Below are positions 46,393 to 57,334 of a DNA stretch of 64,000 bases, in pieces. Origin of the DNA: Prostheceraeus crozeri (lineage: Eukaryota > Platyhelminthes > Polycladida > Euryleptidae); NCBI GenBank assembly GCA_907163375.1, contig CAJQUW010015600.1:1-64000 (forward strand), given 5' to 3'. Below the pieces are notes generated by a model. The model did no database searches. It worked only from the letters and a program-made list of their open reading frames with translations, and was not told where the DNA came from. Made by a program: the position numbers and the translations under genes. Positions within the stretch are counted from its first letter, which is position 1. Each line of letters opens with the position of its first letter.

Positions 46393-47958
46393 ATGACGTA
46401 CTCCGGTTTACTAGATTTTAGCCAGTTAAGCAATAATTCAATCTGTGGCTTAAGTAATGACGAAATTCAAGAAATTGTTGACATCCAATCATTTTTACGC
46501 GATGAGGAAAATCTGCCGCTACTTGATATAACAGAAAGAGATTTTTCTAATGCCCAGACTTCGCTGTCCTAAAAAATATATTATTGAAAAATACACCTCT
46601 TCTTGTAACTTGTGAGGCGTTGAACGATCAAAATACTCTCGCAGCCTTTTTAAGTCTGCTTCTTCTAGTGATTCATACCGTTTCACATTTCAGCGAATTC
46701 ATTCTTCAAATGCCTCGATTACTTTACCATCACAAGTACAATCAAATTTAGAAGCACTAGAACTGTCAGCGATTCCCACATCGACCTTATCACAGCAAAA
46801 GAGATTTTTACAAAAATTCACTGAATTTCTCAAGGAAAAGAATTTTTCGTCTGACTTTTCCAACTTGTCAAAATCTGAGTTATGCGATAGACTGAAGTAT
46901 TTTTATTCCGAACTAAGAACAAATGACGGAAAGTTCTATTCACCAGCATCGCTGAACTGCATTCGGGCTGCTCTTTTCCGATTTTTTAGCCAGCCCCCTC
47001 TCTCATTAGACTTTGATATCATCAACGATGTCGCTTTCCACTCGGCCAATCAGATATTGAAAGCGATGTCTAAGAGCTTCTTGGAGAGCGGAGGAAATGT
47101 GAAACGGTATGAATTACTAGAAGAAGCAGACTTAAAAAGGATGCGAGAGTATTTTGGTCGTTCAACGCCTCACAAGTTACAAGAAGAGGTGTATTTTTCA
47201 ATAACATATTTTTTAGGACAGCGAGGTCGTGAATGGATTCGTCACTTGAAAAAGTCGAATGTGATTATCAGCGTCGATTCAACAGGTCGAAAGTATGTTG
47301 AGATAACTAATTTAAATGCAGTTCAAAAAAATCGTCAACCATCAGTTTCAAAGCAATGCGTTGATCAAAAACAATCACGCATCTATCAGGCAGAGAATCA
47401 ATGTAACTGTTCTGTAGTTGGCATAGAGACTCTGATTAGTAGATTGCCAGAAAATGTCGAATATCTTTTCTACCAGCCATTGAAAAATTGGCGTCAGTCA
47501 AAATGTTGGTATAATGCTAACCTGGTCGTAGGAGCTCAAAAATTGGGCAACTTGATGAAAACGATTTCACAAAGCGCAAATTTGTCAAAATTGTACACTG
47601 CGCACTGCATTCGCGCAACTGTTGTAACAGAGATGTTCAACAACGGTGCCACTGTTCAAGACATCCAATGTGTCACGGGGCACAAAAACTCAGATTCCGT
47701 CAAACGGTACCTGAAACGCGTTGGCGATTCCAAAAAAAAGGATTTTTCGAGAATGTTGGTGAGCAGCTTTTGCAACTCAACTTCATCAAGCGTCGGACCA
47801 TCACACACAGAAAGTGAGTTTGATGACTATTTGATGAAAATTGCCATTTAATCAACAAATTATTCTTTATTTCAGTACTGCGTGAAGCCCCACCAAATAA
47901 GAAGATGAAGATTGAAGCGGATGGTAACAAAAACTTTGTTCGAATAACTTTTGAATAA
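46393..47958 (+). CDS. Crypton-like tyrosine recombinase 2 with spliced C-terminus
   Basis: The main exon (open from about 46694 to 47813) carries an N-terminal core-binding region (KRFLQKFTEFLKEK, LKYFYSELRTNDGKFYSP) and a catalytic half with FLGQRGREWIRHLKKSNV (Arg), AHCIRATVV (HxxR), VTGHKNSDSV (His) and a Tyr in VKRYLKR. The donor GTGAGT at 47814 and acceptor TTTCAG ending at 47875 define a 62-bp intron. Splicing continues in frame to a basic NLS-like KKMKIE and a stop at 47956-47958. A probable first coding segment begins at the ATG 46393 (56 codons) but is separated from the main exon by the inverted 131-bp insertion, so the 5' structure is uncertain. It belongs to a different subfamily from recombinase 1. 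Confidence 0.75.
46561..46691. repeat. 131-bp inverted copy of part of the recombinase 2 coding sequence
   Basis: Bases 46561-46691 are the reverse complement of 47094-47224 with about four mismatches. The duplicated piece covers the codons around the first catalytic block. It interrupts the 5' part of the gene and would let the transcript fold into a hairpin of about 130 bp with a 400-base loop. Confidence 0.88.
47814..47875 (+). other. Spliceosomal intron (62 bp) in recombinase 2
   Basis: GTGAGT donor, AT-rich interior with an in-frame stop, TTTATTTCAG acceptor. Removing it extends the frame by 27 complete codons plus the codon completed across the splice, then stop. Confidence 0.75.
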
Positions 47959-48263
47959 GTGACTTCAAGACTGAAATTTTAAACCTTTCATGGTTGTTCT
48001 TTGATAAGAAAGCATCAAGAACTAAAGATACTTGTTTTACAACATCAACGAAATAAAGGAACTTTAAGAGGATACTAATCACATAAACATTGTGAAATCA
48101 CGAATTACACATAGTAAATAGTAATTAGTGCTAAAACAAAATAAAATGAAGACATTCACACACATAAGTTGGTGCTATACTTGCGTACTTACTTTAGTGC
48201 ACATGTACTCTGAACTGTTTTCTCCTCAGGACAAAATAAAAATGCTTGGATATCGGGCCTACG

Positions 48264-49277
48264 TACACTGTAAATCGCTGGATACGAAAATTGCATACAA
48301 ACATATACCAAAAAAACATACAATTTGAAACAAACATTTGATACGAGATTCTGGTATGTCTACAGAGATCTGGTATGTTTTGCATACCACATCTCACTTA
48401 CTTTCGTATGCGATTGATATGTAGCGATACGAACTATTCTATCTGTGATTGGCTGTTTTACACTGAAATACGAATTGTTGGTATGTTTTATATACGAGAC
48501 CTGATGCAAATTCATCCGTATTCGTATGCCTCTGGTATGTGTTTGGTATGTGCAGCTTTAAGTCACATAGCAAAAGATATGTATATATTACATACTACTG
48601 TCAAATAACTTTTTTCGGTAATACCAGTCGTTAATATTTTTTGTTTGATAGAGTGATATTTAAGCACATTAGATTTAATGTGGATTTTATGCTCCACGAA
48701 TACATCGTCGTTGCTGCTTGTCTAGCAACATTAACAGGTCGTTTTGTTAACTCTACTTTATGTCTCGAGTTGATAAAATTCATTTCATTTAAACGATATC
48801 TTTAGTGAGATCTTGATGACTTATGTATCTCAAACATAACTATTTTTGCATTCATGAATTATAATATGTTTTTATTTCGGATTGATAATATGCTAAAGTT
48901 CAAAATTACATAATGCATTATTGTTGTTGGTTGAATACTTATTGATTATTCATGAAATACCTTAGACTTACGTGTATTAAAATCGAATTCTGTATTGAAA
49001 GAAAGACTCTTGAATGTCATCATCTCACTACTTACAAAACAGTAGTAACATTAGTGTGATCTTTATTGACAAAAAGCCTAAGATCAACATATATTAGAAA
49101 TCATTGATGCTTTCCTTTAACATTTTGCTGGTATGGCTTTAGTATGTAAAGCATACCACATTTGAAATAACATACGAAGAGCATACAAATATATGCCAAG
49201 AGAATACAGAAATATACCAAAAAATATTTTGGTATGCATCCTTCGCATGTGATTGGTATTGAGCGATTTACAGTGTA
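48264..49277. mobile_element. Non-autonomous TA-flanked transposon with GGTATG subterminal repeats
   Basis: The ends CACTGTAAATCGCT (48266) and AGCGATTTACAGTG (49262-49275) are inverted, with TA on each side, as for Tc1/mariner-type insertions. Inside, the word GGTATG or its complement CATACC recurs many times near both ends, a common arrangement for transposase binding sites. No transposase was found. Confidence 0.8.
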
Positions 49278-49468
49278 GATGTCTATTTCCGTCATTACGG
49301 GTGAGCTCCCGTCATTACTGGTGTGGTTTCTTAGCAGTTTCTGCAATTATCTACCTTTCAACTTGATGCATTCTTAAATACACCTTTCTACGTCTGTCAT
49401 AGCCCTCATTTGTTACGATTTCTATGTAATGAATAGAGGATAGCTATGCGATTCTCTGGGATATAACG

Positions 49469-51677
49469 TAGACTTCTAAATTTCTCTGGACAGATAGGTT
49501 GAAATTGGCCTATACATAATCAGGCCAGCAATCTTAAATTAGATAACCTTACAAATAGACTGAATATCATATAGACTGAAATAGAAGCATTATCAACATT
49601 TTAGAGAACAGTTTGCCTGCCAGCACAACGCAGGGTATATTATTGCCAGCACAGCATGTATGTATATTTACGTACATTAGGAGTTAGGACGCATGAGCCT
49701 ACACATGCTTATGTGCTAAACTCATGTGCTACACCTCCGCGTTATTTGATAATTTTGCAATTTTTCTTCTAACAACTTTCTGAGAACTGAGGCATTTGAG
49801 ATTTCATGAACAAATTTCTTGCACATGCTGCTGAAAAATGTCATTGAAATTTCGGAAATCTGATTCATGTATGTGCGAACAGCGAGATTTTACGAAGAAG
49901 TAATCGGAAATGTGATGATATTCATCGATAGTCTGACCATCGTCCTTTCGTTTTTTAAAGCAAGAGACTATTTTCTTAGACAATTATTCAGTTTCAGTTA
50001 TAACTTGCATAACCAGGAAAAATGATTTTTCTTCGCTATTCTCACAGATAAAGTTTTTATATGAAAATCAAAAACCATTCAGTTTGATCTCATACAATAC
50101 CCTCCAGCAAAGAATGTATACATGTAGTTTAAGCACAGATGCGTTTGGTGGAAAAGACTTTCCATGATAAATTTTGTAAAACCTTTGCTGCTTCAGGGAT
50201 GTCGAAGATTGCCAACTCACTATTTGTGAAAGTGCATTCACGACAAAAATCACATTTTTTACACTTCAGGAGTGAAGGGCAGCAAGCACCACTTATTTCA
50301 CCTCGATTATTAGGATTCACATTGAAATCAGTCTTTGCGTGCAAACATTCTCCTGCGTAAACTTCATCTTCTGTGGTTGACTATTAATGATATTTTATCA
50401 TCAACATTTCTCAGACTAATAATTTTTGCACCAGTCATTTGACATATCCAGCTAAACCCCTTCTCAATGTAATCTGGCTGTGCTTTTCCGAGCATTGGTT
50501 ATTGATCTCAGAAGAGTCTCCATCACAGGTCGGATCACTCGATAACTGTTCAAACCTCCTTTTAGAAGTAGCTGCTCAGGTTGTAAATGCTTATTGTGTC
50601 CATCATGATTGTTTTCATGAAATTTAATGCAAAGAAGGATCTCCGCATAGTTCACTTTTCTGTTCTCCCGCATTCCAGGACATTCATAGCGTGGAAATCG
50701 GTGGCTTCTCTTTTCCTCTCGACACTGTCCGTTACATAACAACGGTTAATGCTTTGGCTGGATCTTCCGTCCGTTGGTTTCAGCTTCACCATCAGCTTTG
50801 TCAGTCTTTCCCAAGTATTACATAAATGAATCCGATTCCGAATCTCTATCACTGACTGGTTATCTAGAGATTATCCAGAAGTCATCAGGTTGACAACTTT
50901 GGAAAACTTGTGATAGATGATGTGCTACTTGGAATGGATTTCTCTCTGTGATAGATGCAAACATTCGCAGATTTTTTCGACAGTCGATGATGTGACGAGA
51001 ATATTTCAACTTATGATCGCCATTTTTAGTCTATTATCGTTTTGAGATGTCACAAACCCAAATAGAATGGTTTCTTTGTAAATTTTAGACAAAATTGTCC
51101 TAACAAGAAATCTTCCGATTGTGTTTTCATTGCCAGGACATATACTTGAAAACGTGACCATACCGGATCGCAGCTATGTAGTTGTTTGGAGAAGCATCTA
51201 GACAGATAAAGGAATTTTGATGGCACTGTACTTTAGGTCACACTGTTTCATTTCTTCAATTTTTCTTTATTGCTTGCCATGATGATCCATGTCCTTCCTG
51301 GTAGCATTGGTCAGATTCATGGAATTGAAGGTTACACAAGATGTCACAAAAGGTTGCACAAGAATGTTTAGTTGGGATATAATACTTTCAACTAAATCGA
51401 TGCAATCACAAATTCAAATTTCTTTGCATGCAGGCAGAGGAATATAGTTGTGTTACACCGTCATTGCATTTCGGGTCACAACTAGCAACAGTATACTATA
51501 TTTGCTTGCATTTTGCATTCGAATGAATCGCACAAAGACTCATTTCAAATAGTCATTTATTACTTCGATAAGCTGCAAAATTCGACTTTTTGCAACACAT
51601 ATGTTGGTTGGCCTGACGATGTAGAAAATCATTTCAAAATTTGCTCACTTATCTGTCCAGAGAAATTTAGAAGTCTA
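49469..51677. mobile_element. DNA transposon, 26-bp TIRs, TA target duplication, unclassified
   Basis: The 26-bp inverted ends begin GACTTCTAAATTTCTC at 49471 and close at 51675, with flanking TA dinucleotides. The interior has minus-strand fragments with clustered cysteines (KCKKCDFCREC at about 50270; QCREEKRSHRFPRYECPG at about 50720-50670) but no identifiable DDE core. The element may be an old autonomous copy whose transposase is decayed, or a carrier of a non-transposase gene. Confidence 0.75.
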
Positions 51678-51679
51678 TG

Positions 51680-52040
51680 GATATAGCATGGACTCCTAGA
51701 TATATAACACCTGGACTGAAAGCTGAAACTCATTTATACACTACTAGACGGCCGGTTAGACTCAATAGCTGTCGATGGTGGAGAGCAATTAGTCAAGTGA
51801 AAACGAAGTATCTAAAGAAAAATAAGTTGAAGCTTCTGGAAATCGGAAGAACATGGGATTGCAACTATCGTATCATAGTTATCATTGAATATGGAATATT
51901 TACTATATCAAATCAAGCAAATGAATTAAAATGAACTTGACTATTGTCATCGCTTTTTAGTGGAAAGTTTTTTACTGCTATATTCCTTTTGACAGTGAAA
52001 ATGCGAGATACTAGCTAGTGACACTCATAAAGTAGCCACG
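51680..52040. other. No recognisable gene
   Basis: An 85-codon frame at 51677-51934 carries no motif. The stretch lies between the TA-flanked transposon and the truncated LINE. Confidence 0.45.
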
Positions 52041-52046
52041 GTTGGT

Positions 52047-52683
52047 TTGATTTATCAAGGAAAGGATAGGCACATTCCCATTTTGATTGCAAAAAATGCC
52101 GATGCATTCACAAAAGCAAAATCACTTCCTGGAACATCTAATGAATGCATGACGATTAGAATGAAAGGTGCAGTAATAGGAAGTGATGAATTCAAATCTT
52201 CATATGTTGATTCGAAGATCGAGACATGGATAAAAAACATTGAATATCTCAGTGATATAGCGTCTGAAGATCCACAAGCTGCTTTTTCAGAATGCACAAA
52301 AGGTCTCTGTCACAGGAGGACCTTTATGCAGCAAACAGTTGATGACATCAGTAATAACTTTCAGAGTTTGGAAGAAGTTATACTTCAGAAATTCATCCCT
52401 TCAGAAATGCAGGTGTCTGGAAAATGCTGATCCTTATAAAACTTCAAAACGCGAGTGTAAGGTGAAAATGACAGAATGTTTGACAGATGTAATTTATGAC
52501 TAGGAACACAATATACTAGTAAGCCTAGATCGACTTCACAGAACGGAAATAAGAGGTGCATCGCACATGTGAAAAGAGAAGAAGAAACTTTTTTTTCAAT
52601 GAATATAACATGACTATATATCATGAATCTTGATGCCGATGAGATGAAGAAGGCATTGACTTTTGCGGAAGAGAAAGCTAACT
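52047..52683 (+). pseudogene. Zinc-finger/endonuclease-type LINE, RT thumb region (5' part of split copy)
   Basis: The plus-strand text GAVIGSDEFKSSYVDSKIE, WIKNIEYLSDIASEDPQAA and TKGLCHRRTFMQQTV, then a decayed stretch and ALTFAEEKANW (about 52650-52680), corresponds to the post-YADD thumb and connection region of a group of invertebrate non-LTR reverse transcriptases (G-IGT/SDE-Y..YV..K...W; HR-T-...). The upstream RT is missing. It is continued at 56643-57290 after the inserted LINE. Confidence 0.6.
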
Positions 52684-53024
52684 GGTCGGTGCTGGTCGTG
52701 TTTGTGCGCGTCTCTTCGTCAACTTCGCTAATTTCGTGTTCTGTTCGTGCTATATTCTCGCCGTTTCTGGAAATTTTTATATCACGTGAATCCTTGTGTT
52801 GTCGTCCATCTACTTCTGAGGTCAACGGGCATCTGACAGTAATATCAACGGCGTTATCTGGGATTTATCGCGTTTGACCTTCGGCCTTCCGTGATTACTG
52901 ATCATTCATTGCAAGTATTGGGTCTTGGCTGGTGCAACGCATATCACATGATATCGGACTGGTTGTGCACTGGAATTTCTTATTCTCGAAACAACTACGT
53001 CTGTTTGTCACTCAGTGGTAACAA

Positions 53025-53092
53025 GTAGTCGTGGCCTATCTGTTAGCGTGTCTTGCTACAACTAGAAAGTGCCGGGTTCGAAACTGGTTATT
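53025..53092 (+). ncRNA. tRNA-Ser-like sequence in the LINE 5' region
   Basis: GTAGTCGTGGCC at the start and GGTTCGAAACT (a B-box match) near the end have the spacing of the 5' half and T-loop of a tRNA-Ser-like molecule, with a degenerate D-arm and no good 3' acceptor half. It is more likely a Pol III promoter-like or SINE-derived segment than a working tRNA. Confidence 0.35.
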
Positions 53093-53147
53093 TTGGTTCT
53101 CAGGACTTCATTGGTGGAACTCATTTTATCATTTTGTCTTTTCATCA

Positions 53148-53749
53148 TGCCGGCAACTGGTACCCCTGTTCGTAGAGAGACTCGCTCAAATTCCACGAGC
53201 AGTTCTAACTCAGTTAGTATCCATGATATGAAAGGATTGTTGGATGATGTTAAGCAACAGATGCTAGCTTCTCTGCAATCTGAAATTCAGAAAATCTCAG
53301 TTGTTCTCGAAACTGTGAACACTCGAATGATGAACATTGAATCCGAGTTGAATAAATTTCAAGAAACTGCTCGTCGACACGAAGTGGAGCTAGATTCAAT
53401 CAAATCCAATACGAGCAACATGATGAGCAACATGTCTCAAACCTTTTTACAAGAGATGGATGAAAGGATGTTCCGAATGAATAATGTAATTGTTTCGGGT
53501 ATACATGAATCCAATGGCTCGATTGATGAGAGACTTGCTCATGATAATGCCCAAGTCGATAAACTGCTGGAAGAACTAGAAGTGAAAAATGTGCTGAAAT
53601 TAGACATCGTACGGGTACAACGTCTTGGTCGTTCTAATAGCGGCAAACCGAGGTTGTTGCGTATCGTATTCAAAGATGCTCATTCAAAATTGTTGCTTTT
53701 GCAACGAGCAAAGTCTGAAATTCATATGATTTTAAAGGCATCTTTATAA
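53148..53749 (+). CDS. CR1-like LINE ORF1 (coiled coil + RNA-binding core)
   Basis: A 200-codon open frame from the ATG at 53148 (upstream in-frame codons belong to the 5' region). It has a basic Ser/Thr/Arg-rich N-terminus, a coiled coil over about residues 20-110 (MKGLLDDVKQQML, VLETVNTRMMNIESEL), then NNVIVSGIHES...DERLAHDN and LDIVRVQRLGR...KPRLLRIVF, the RRM-like core. After MILKASL the frame stops and a continuation in another frame (NPDRTRFQIMEHRKLPDEL at about 53750-53810) encodes the usual C-terminal part, so there is one frameshift at about 53735. Confidence 0.7.
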
Positions 53750-53904
53750 ATCCTGACCGAACACGATTTCAAATTATGGAGCATCGGAAATTACCTGACG
53801 AATTAGCCGACCGCAATAAGCAGGGTGAGAACGTTGTTCTGTATAGAGGACGTATAGTGGCTAGATCTTCCAGTGCAAATGATCGAAATTTTATGTAAAT
53901 GATC

Positions 53905-56491
53905 TTAACCCCCTCAGTGGCATACTTGCTTACCAAGTGTTGTAATACTGAATGCACGTTCAATTTTCATGAAAATGGATGAACTTTCGCTATTGGTCTC
54001 CTCATTATCTCCAGGTTTTGTCTTTGTTACCGAGTCTTGGCTCAATTCTAGAATTTCGGATAATCTACTGAGATTGCGAAACTATAATTTCTACCGCAGT
54101 GACAGACTCGGCAGAGTGGGTGGAGGAGTTTGCGCTTGGATAAAAGCTGATTTGAATTTCCAAACAGTTAATTGTGGATGTCCTGATACCATTGAGCTTC
54201 TCGCCTTCAAGTCTATATCATTGAATTTGTTTATCGATGCATGTATGTACCACCCAACTTGAGATCTGGTGATTTGAAAGCTATTAGTGAATTTATCATC
54301 GAAATGTTGGATAATGAATTGAATACAAATCCGGATCTCAATCTTATTATCTGTGGTGACTTCAATTCATTTGACTCAGTTTCGATTTTTGAGGAACAAT
54401 TTTCCCTGACCAATACGGTGAAAGTCCCTACTCGTCAAAACGCTATATTGGACCAGATTTGGATAAGCGAATTATTGAAAGAACGTTTCTATGGTGATGC
54501 GTCAATCGGACCCCCATTGGGTACTTCAGACCACAATACTGTCGTTTTATTTCGGGAATCAAAAAGCATTAACGCGAAACGTATTGTCAAAGTGTGGGAC
54601 TTCAGAAAGTATAGCATCGAGGATTTTCTATTTCTTCTTTCGATCACTAATTTCTCCTGTATCTCAGATGCTGGCTCTGTGGATGCCATGTGTGACATGT
54701 TCTACCATATTTTACACACTGCTATGAGTTTCATCCCGTCAACCTATGTCACATTATCTACCAGTGATAAACCCTGGATCACTCCTACACCCAAGGTTCT
54801 GATTAATGAGAGATTGCAAGGTTTTCGAAATAAACAGTGGGACAAATACGAGCATTATAAAAAGAAACTGAAATGTGAAATCATCAAGTCCAAGAAAATA
54901 TGGGCTCAGCGTCACATGGAAACAGCCAGGAATGTCTGGAAGATGGTGAATGAGATACGTGGCAAATCATCTACCAACGTCTTTCACAACCTTAAACAAA
55001 TATACGGTAGTGATGAAAATGTCATCAAAGCAATACAGGATGAATTTTCGAAGAATTTTAATTATTAAACCAGTATCCGTCAGCACTGTATCTCTGATGA
55101 AAATTGGTTTTGGAATTCAAGAGTGGCCGATGTGAGGATAGCGCTATCCCGTGTTTCTTTGAATAAATCAATGGGCTGTGATGGCATTCCGAACCGACTT
55201 CTTAAAGATGGTGCCGATTGGATTTGTTATCCTTTGTATTACATCTACCAAAAATCCATTGAAACCAGAACCTACCCGGTATGTTGGAAGCGTGCGGATG
55301 TTGTACCAATCCCTAAGTGCCGTGATCGCAGTGTTAAAGATTTTCGTCCTATTACGATCACCCCCGTGATTAGTAAGATATTTGAAAGACTCGTCCTAAA
55401 TTCGGTGATTTCTGAAATTTCAAATTTATACGGTCCATCTCAGCATGCTTTTCGTAAATTTGGTTCAACAAGCAGTGCTTCGATCCACATCCACGAGGCC
55501 GTCACGTCTTATCTTGATTTGAGCGATACCAGGGCAGTGAGAATAACTTGTCTCGACTTTACGAATGCTTTTGACAAGTTGAGTCATAACTGTCTTTTGA
55601 ATCACCTTCTGGAAAGCAATGTTAACCGAGGCTTCCTAAATTGGCTAAAAAGTTATTTGTGCGAAAGATCTCAGAAGCTAAAGATCAATGGTATGTGCGG
55701 ACCGAGCTTTTGCGCGCCTTCTGGCGTGCCTCAAGGCTCAATACTTGGGCCTTCATTATTTGCAGCCTTCATGGGATCTCTCAGTGTGCCATCTGACGCA
55801 TCCATAATTCTGTATGCTGATGGTATAACTCTTGTAGAGCGCTTTACATATGTAAATAATCCTAATTATTTATCATATATTCATGACTGGATGTTGGAGC
55901 ACAAAATGACATTAAATTTACAAAAATCGAAACAAATGATTTTACATCGGGGTGAGCCTTTTCATGCTGCTTATGATTGTATCGAGAATGTTAGAGGTGT
56001 CAAGATACTAGGTATCTATTGTTATTACGATTTAACTTAGAACACGCATTTCAATAAGATTTTGAAGGTTGCCTCACAACGATTATATGTGATCAGAACT
56101 TTGAAGCCTGTCATTCCTGTGAAACAACTTGTCACTGTGTTCCATAATTACTAACTTGTTACTTTACTGTGCCCGTTTATTTATTTTTCTACCGAGTAGC
56201 ATTGAAGCTAAACTGCAAAGATTTCAGAATCGAGGCCACAGAACTATCTGCGGTAAATCGTGCGATTGTGCCAATTTTCCTTTGCTTGCACATGTTCGAA
56301 AGAAAAGTGCTATTAAATTTTTGAACAGCTGTGAAAGTCATACCGACCATCCACTTCATCTGTCAATTCCTCCTCGTTTACCAAGGAGTGGTCATTTGTG
56401 TATCCCAAGTGTTAGAACATCTAGAAGACTTCATTCATTCATTCCTTGGATGTGTGATCTCCTAAATGATTCGTCTTCTTTCAATTTGTAG
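53905..56491 (+). pseudogene. CR1-like LINE ORF2 (AP endonuclease + RT)
   Basis: Endonuclease blocks: VTESWLNS, LGRVGGGVCAWI, YVPPNLR, ICGDFNSFD and GTSDHNTVV. RT blocks: NKSMGCDGIPNRLL, FRPITITPVISKIFERL, CLDFTNAFDKLSH and SGVPQGSILGPSLF. The catalytic YADD is YADG, so polymerase function is lost. The C-terminal VRGVKILGIY and RFQNRGHRTICG parts follow. Frameshifts near 54240 and 55065-55120 and a stop at about 56038-56040 confirm decay. Confidence 0.85.
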
Positions 56492-56642
56492 TAAAATGTG
56501 TAAAGCAAGTTATGTGTTCATATGTACCGTTCAAGTATTTTTGATTTGGTCTAATGTTCCAGCTTTTCGCTGTTATCTTTCATTTCATGTCACTTTCATG
56601 TATTTTACGATTTTCATTAACTGAATAAACACTTACTTACTT

Positions 56643-57290
56643 AAAGGCTCTAGTTCATGGTTAACATCATTACCCATAGAAACATTGGGATATTCTCTAA
56701 CCAAAAAGGAGCAAGCGATCAAATTGCGCTACAACTGGCCGGTTATCTTTCGACGAATTGTGTTTGTGGTGAGAAAAATTATTTAAATCATACTCTTAGC
56801 TGCAAAATTGGTGGCTTTGTCAATCTTCGGCACACTATTTTTTTGACACGGAGAGTCTTTTTTTTAGTGAAGTCTGTAAAGATGTTCGCATTGAGCCAAA
56901 AATATTACCAATTGAATCATATGACTTCATCATTCATCAAAGATGGCAATACTGACGACCAGGCGAGATTAGATAGTACTGCAAGAGGGATGTTGGGGAG
57001 AATGGGACGTCAGTTATTTATGCAAGAATAACAAATCCTCCCTGCAACATTGTATAAAGAACACGAGAGTGAAAAGATGCGGCAGTAGGAGGAGAGAATT
57101 TTGGAAGTAGAGAAAGGGACATTCATGCCTCTCGTATATTCCACAAATGATTGATCAGGTCCTTTGGCCAATTCACTTCACAAAAGAATTTCCTCTTTAA
57201 TATCTGCAAGAGAAATAAAGAGAGTCATGCCGGCATCATGGTTTGGTACTGTTATCTCTCGGAGATTTGATTCGCTTTATGAGATGCACA
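56643..57290 (+). pseudogene. Zinc-finger/endonuclease-type LINE, C-terminal part (3' part of split copy)
   Basis: CVCGEKNYLNHTLSCKIGGF is a C-x-C...H-x4-C knuckle followed by GFVNLRH, then TDDQARLDSTARGM, which aligns with the TxDGARLDIAARGFW block of this element type. After a stop, HESEKMRQ...EERILEVEKGTFMPLVYST and ASWFGTVISRRFDS give the expected C-terminal segment. Together with 52047-52683 it forms one older plus-strand LINE interrupted by the CR1-like copy. Stops at about 57028-57031 and 57086 disable it. Confidence 0.7.
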
Positions 57291-57334
57291 ACTCGTAGAC
57301 TGAAGTGACAACAGTAGCGGATCCTACAAAAAGT

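Larger units (their letters stand above)
52684..56645 (+). mobile_element. Second CR1-like LINE, inserted in the older LINE
   Basis: Full-length organisation: 5' untranslated region (52684-53147) with a tRNA-like stretch, ORF1, ORF2, an AATAAA at about 56622 and a 3' tail of ACTT units (56628-56643). The host LINE frame breaks at about 52683 and resumes at about 56643. It is the same clade as the LINE at 2557-6572 by ORF1 and ORF2 text but a different subfamily. Confidence 0.8.
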
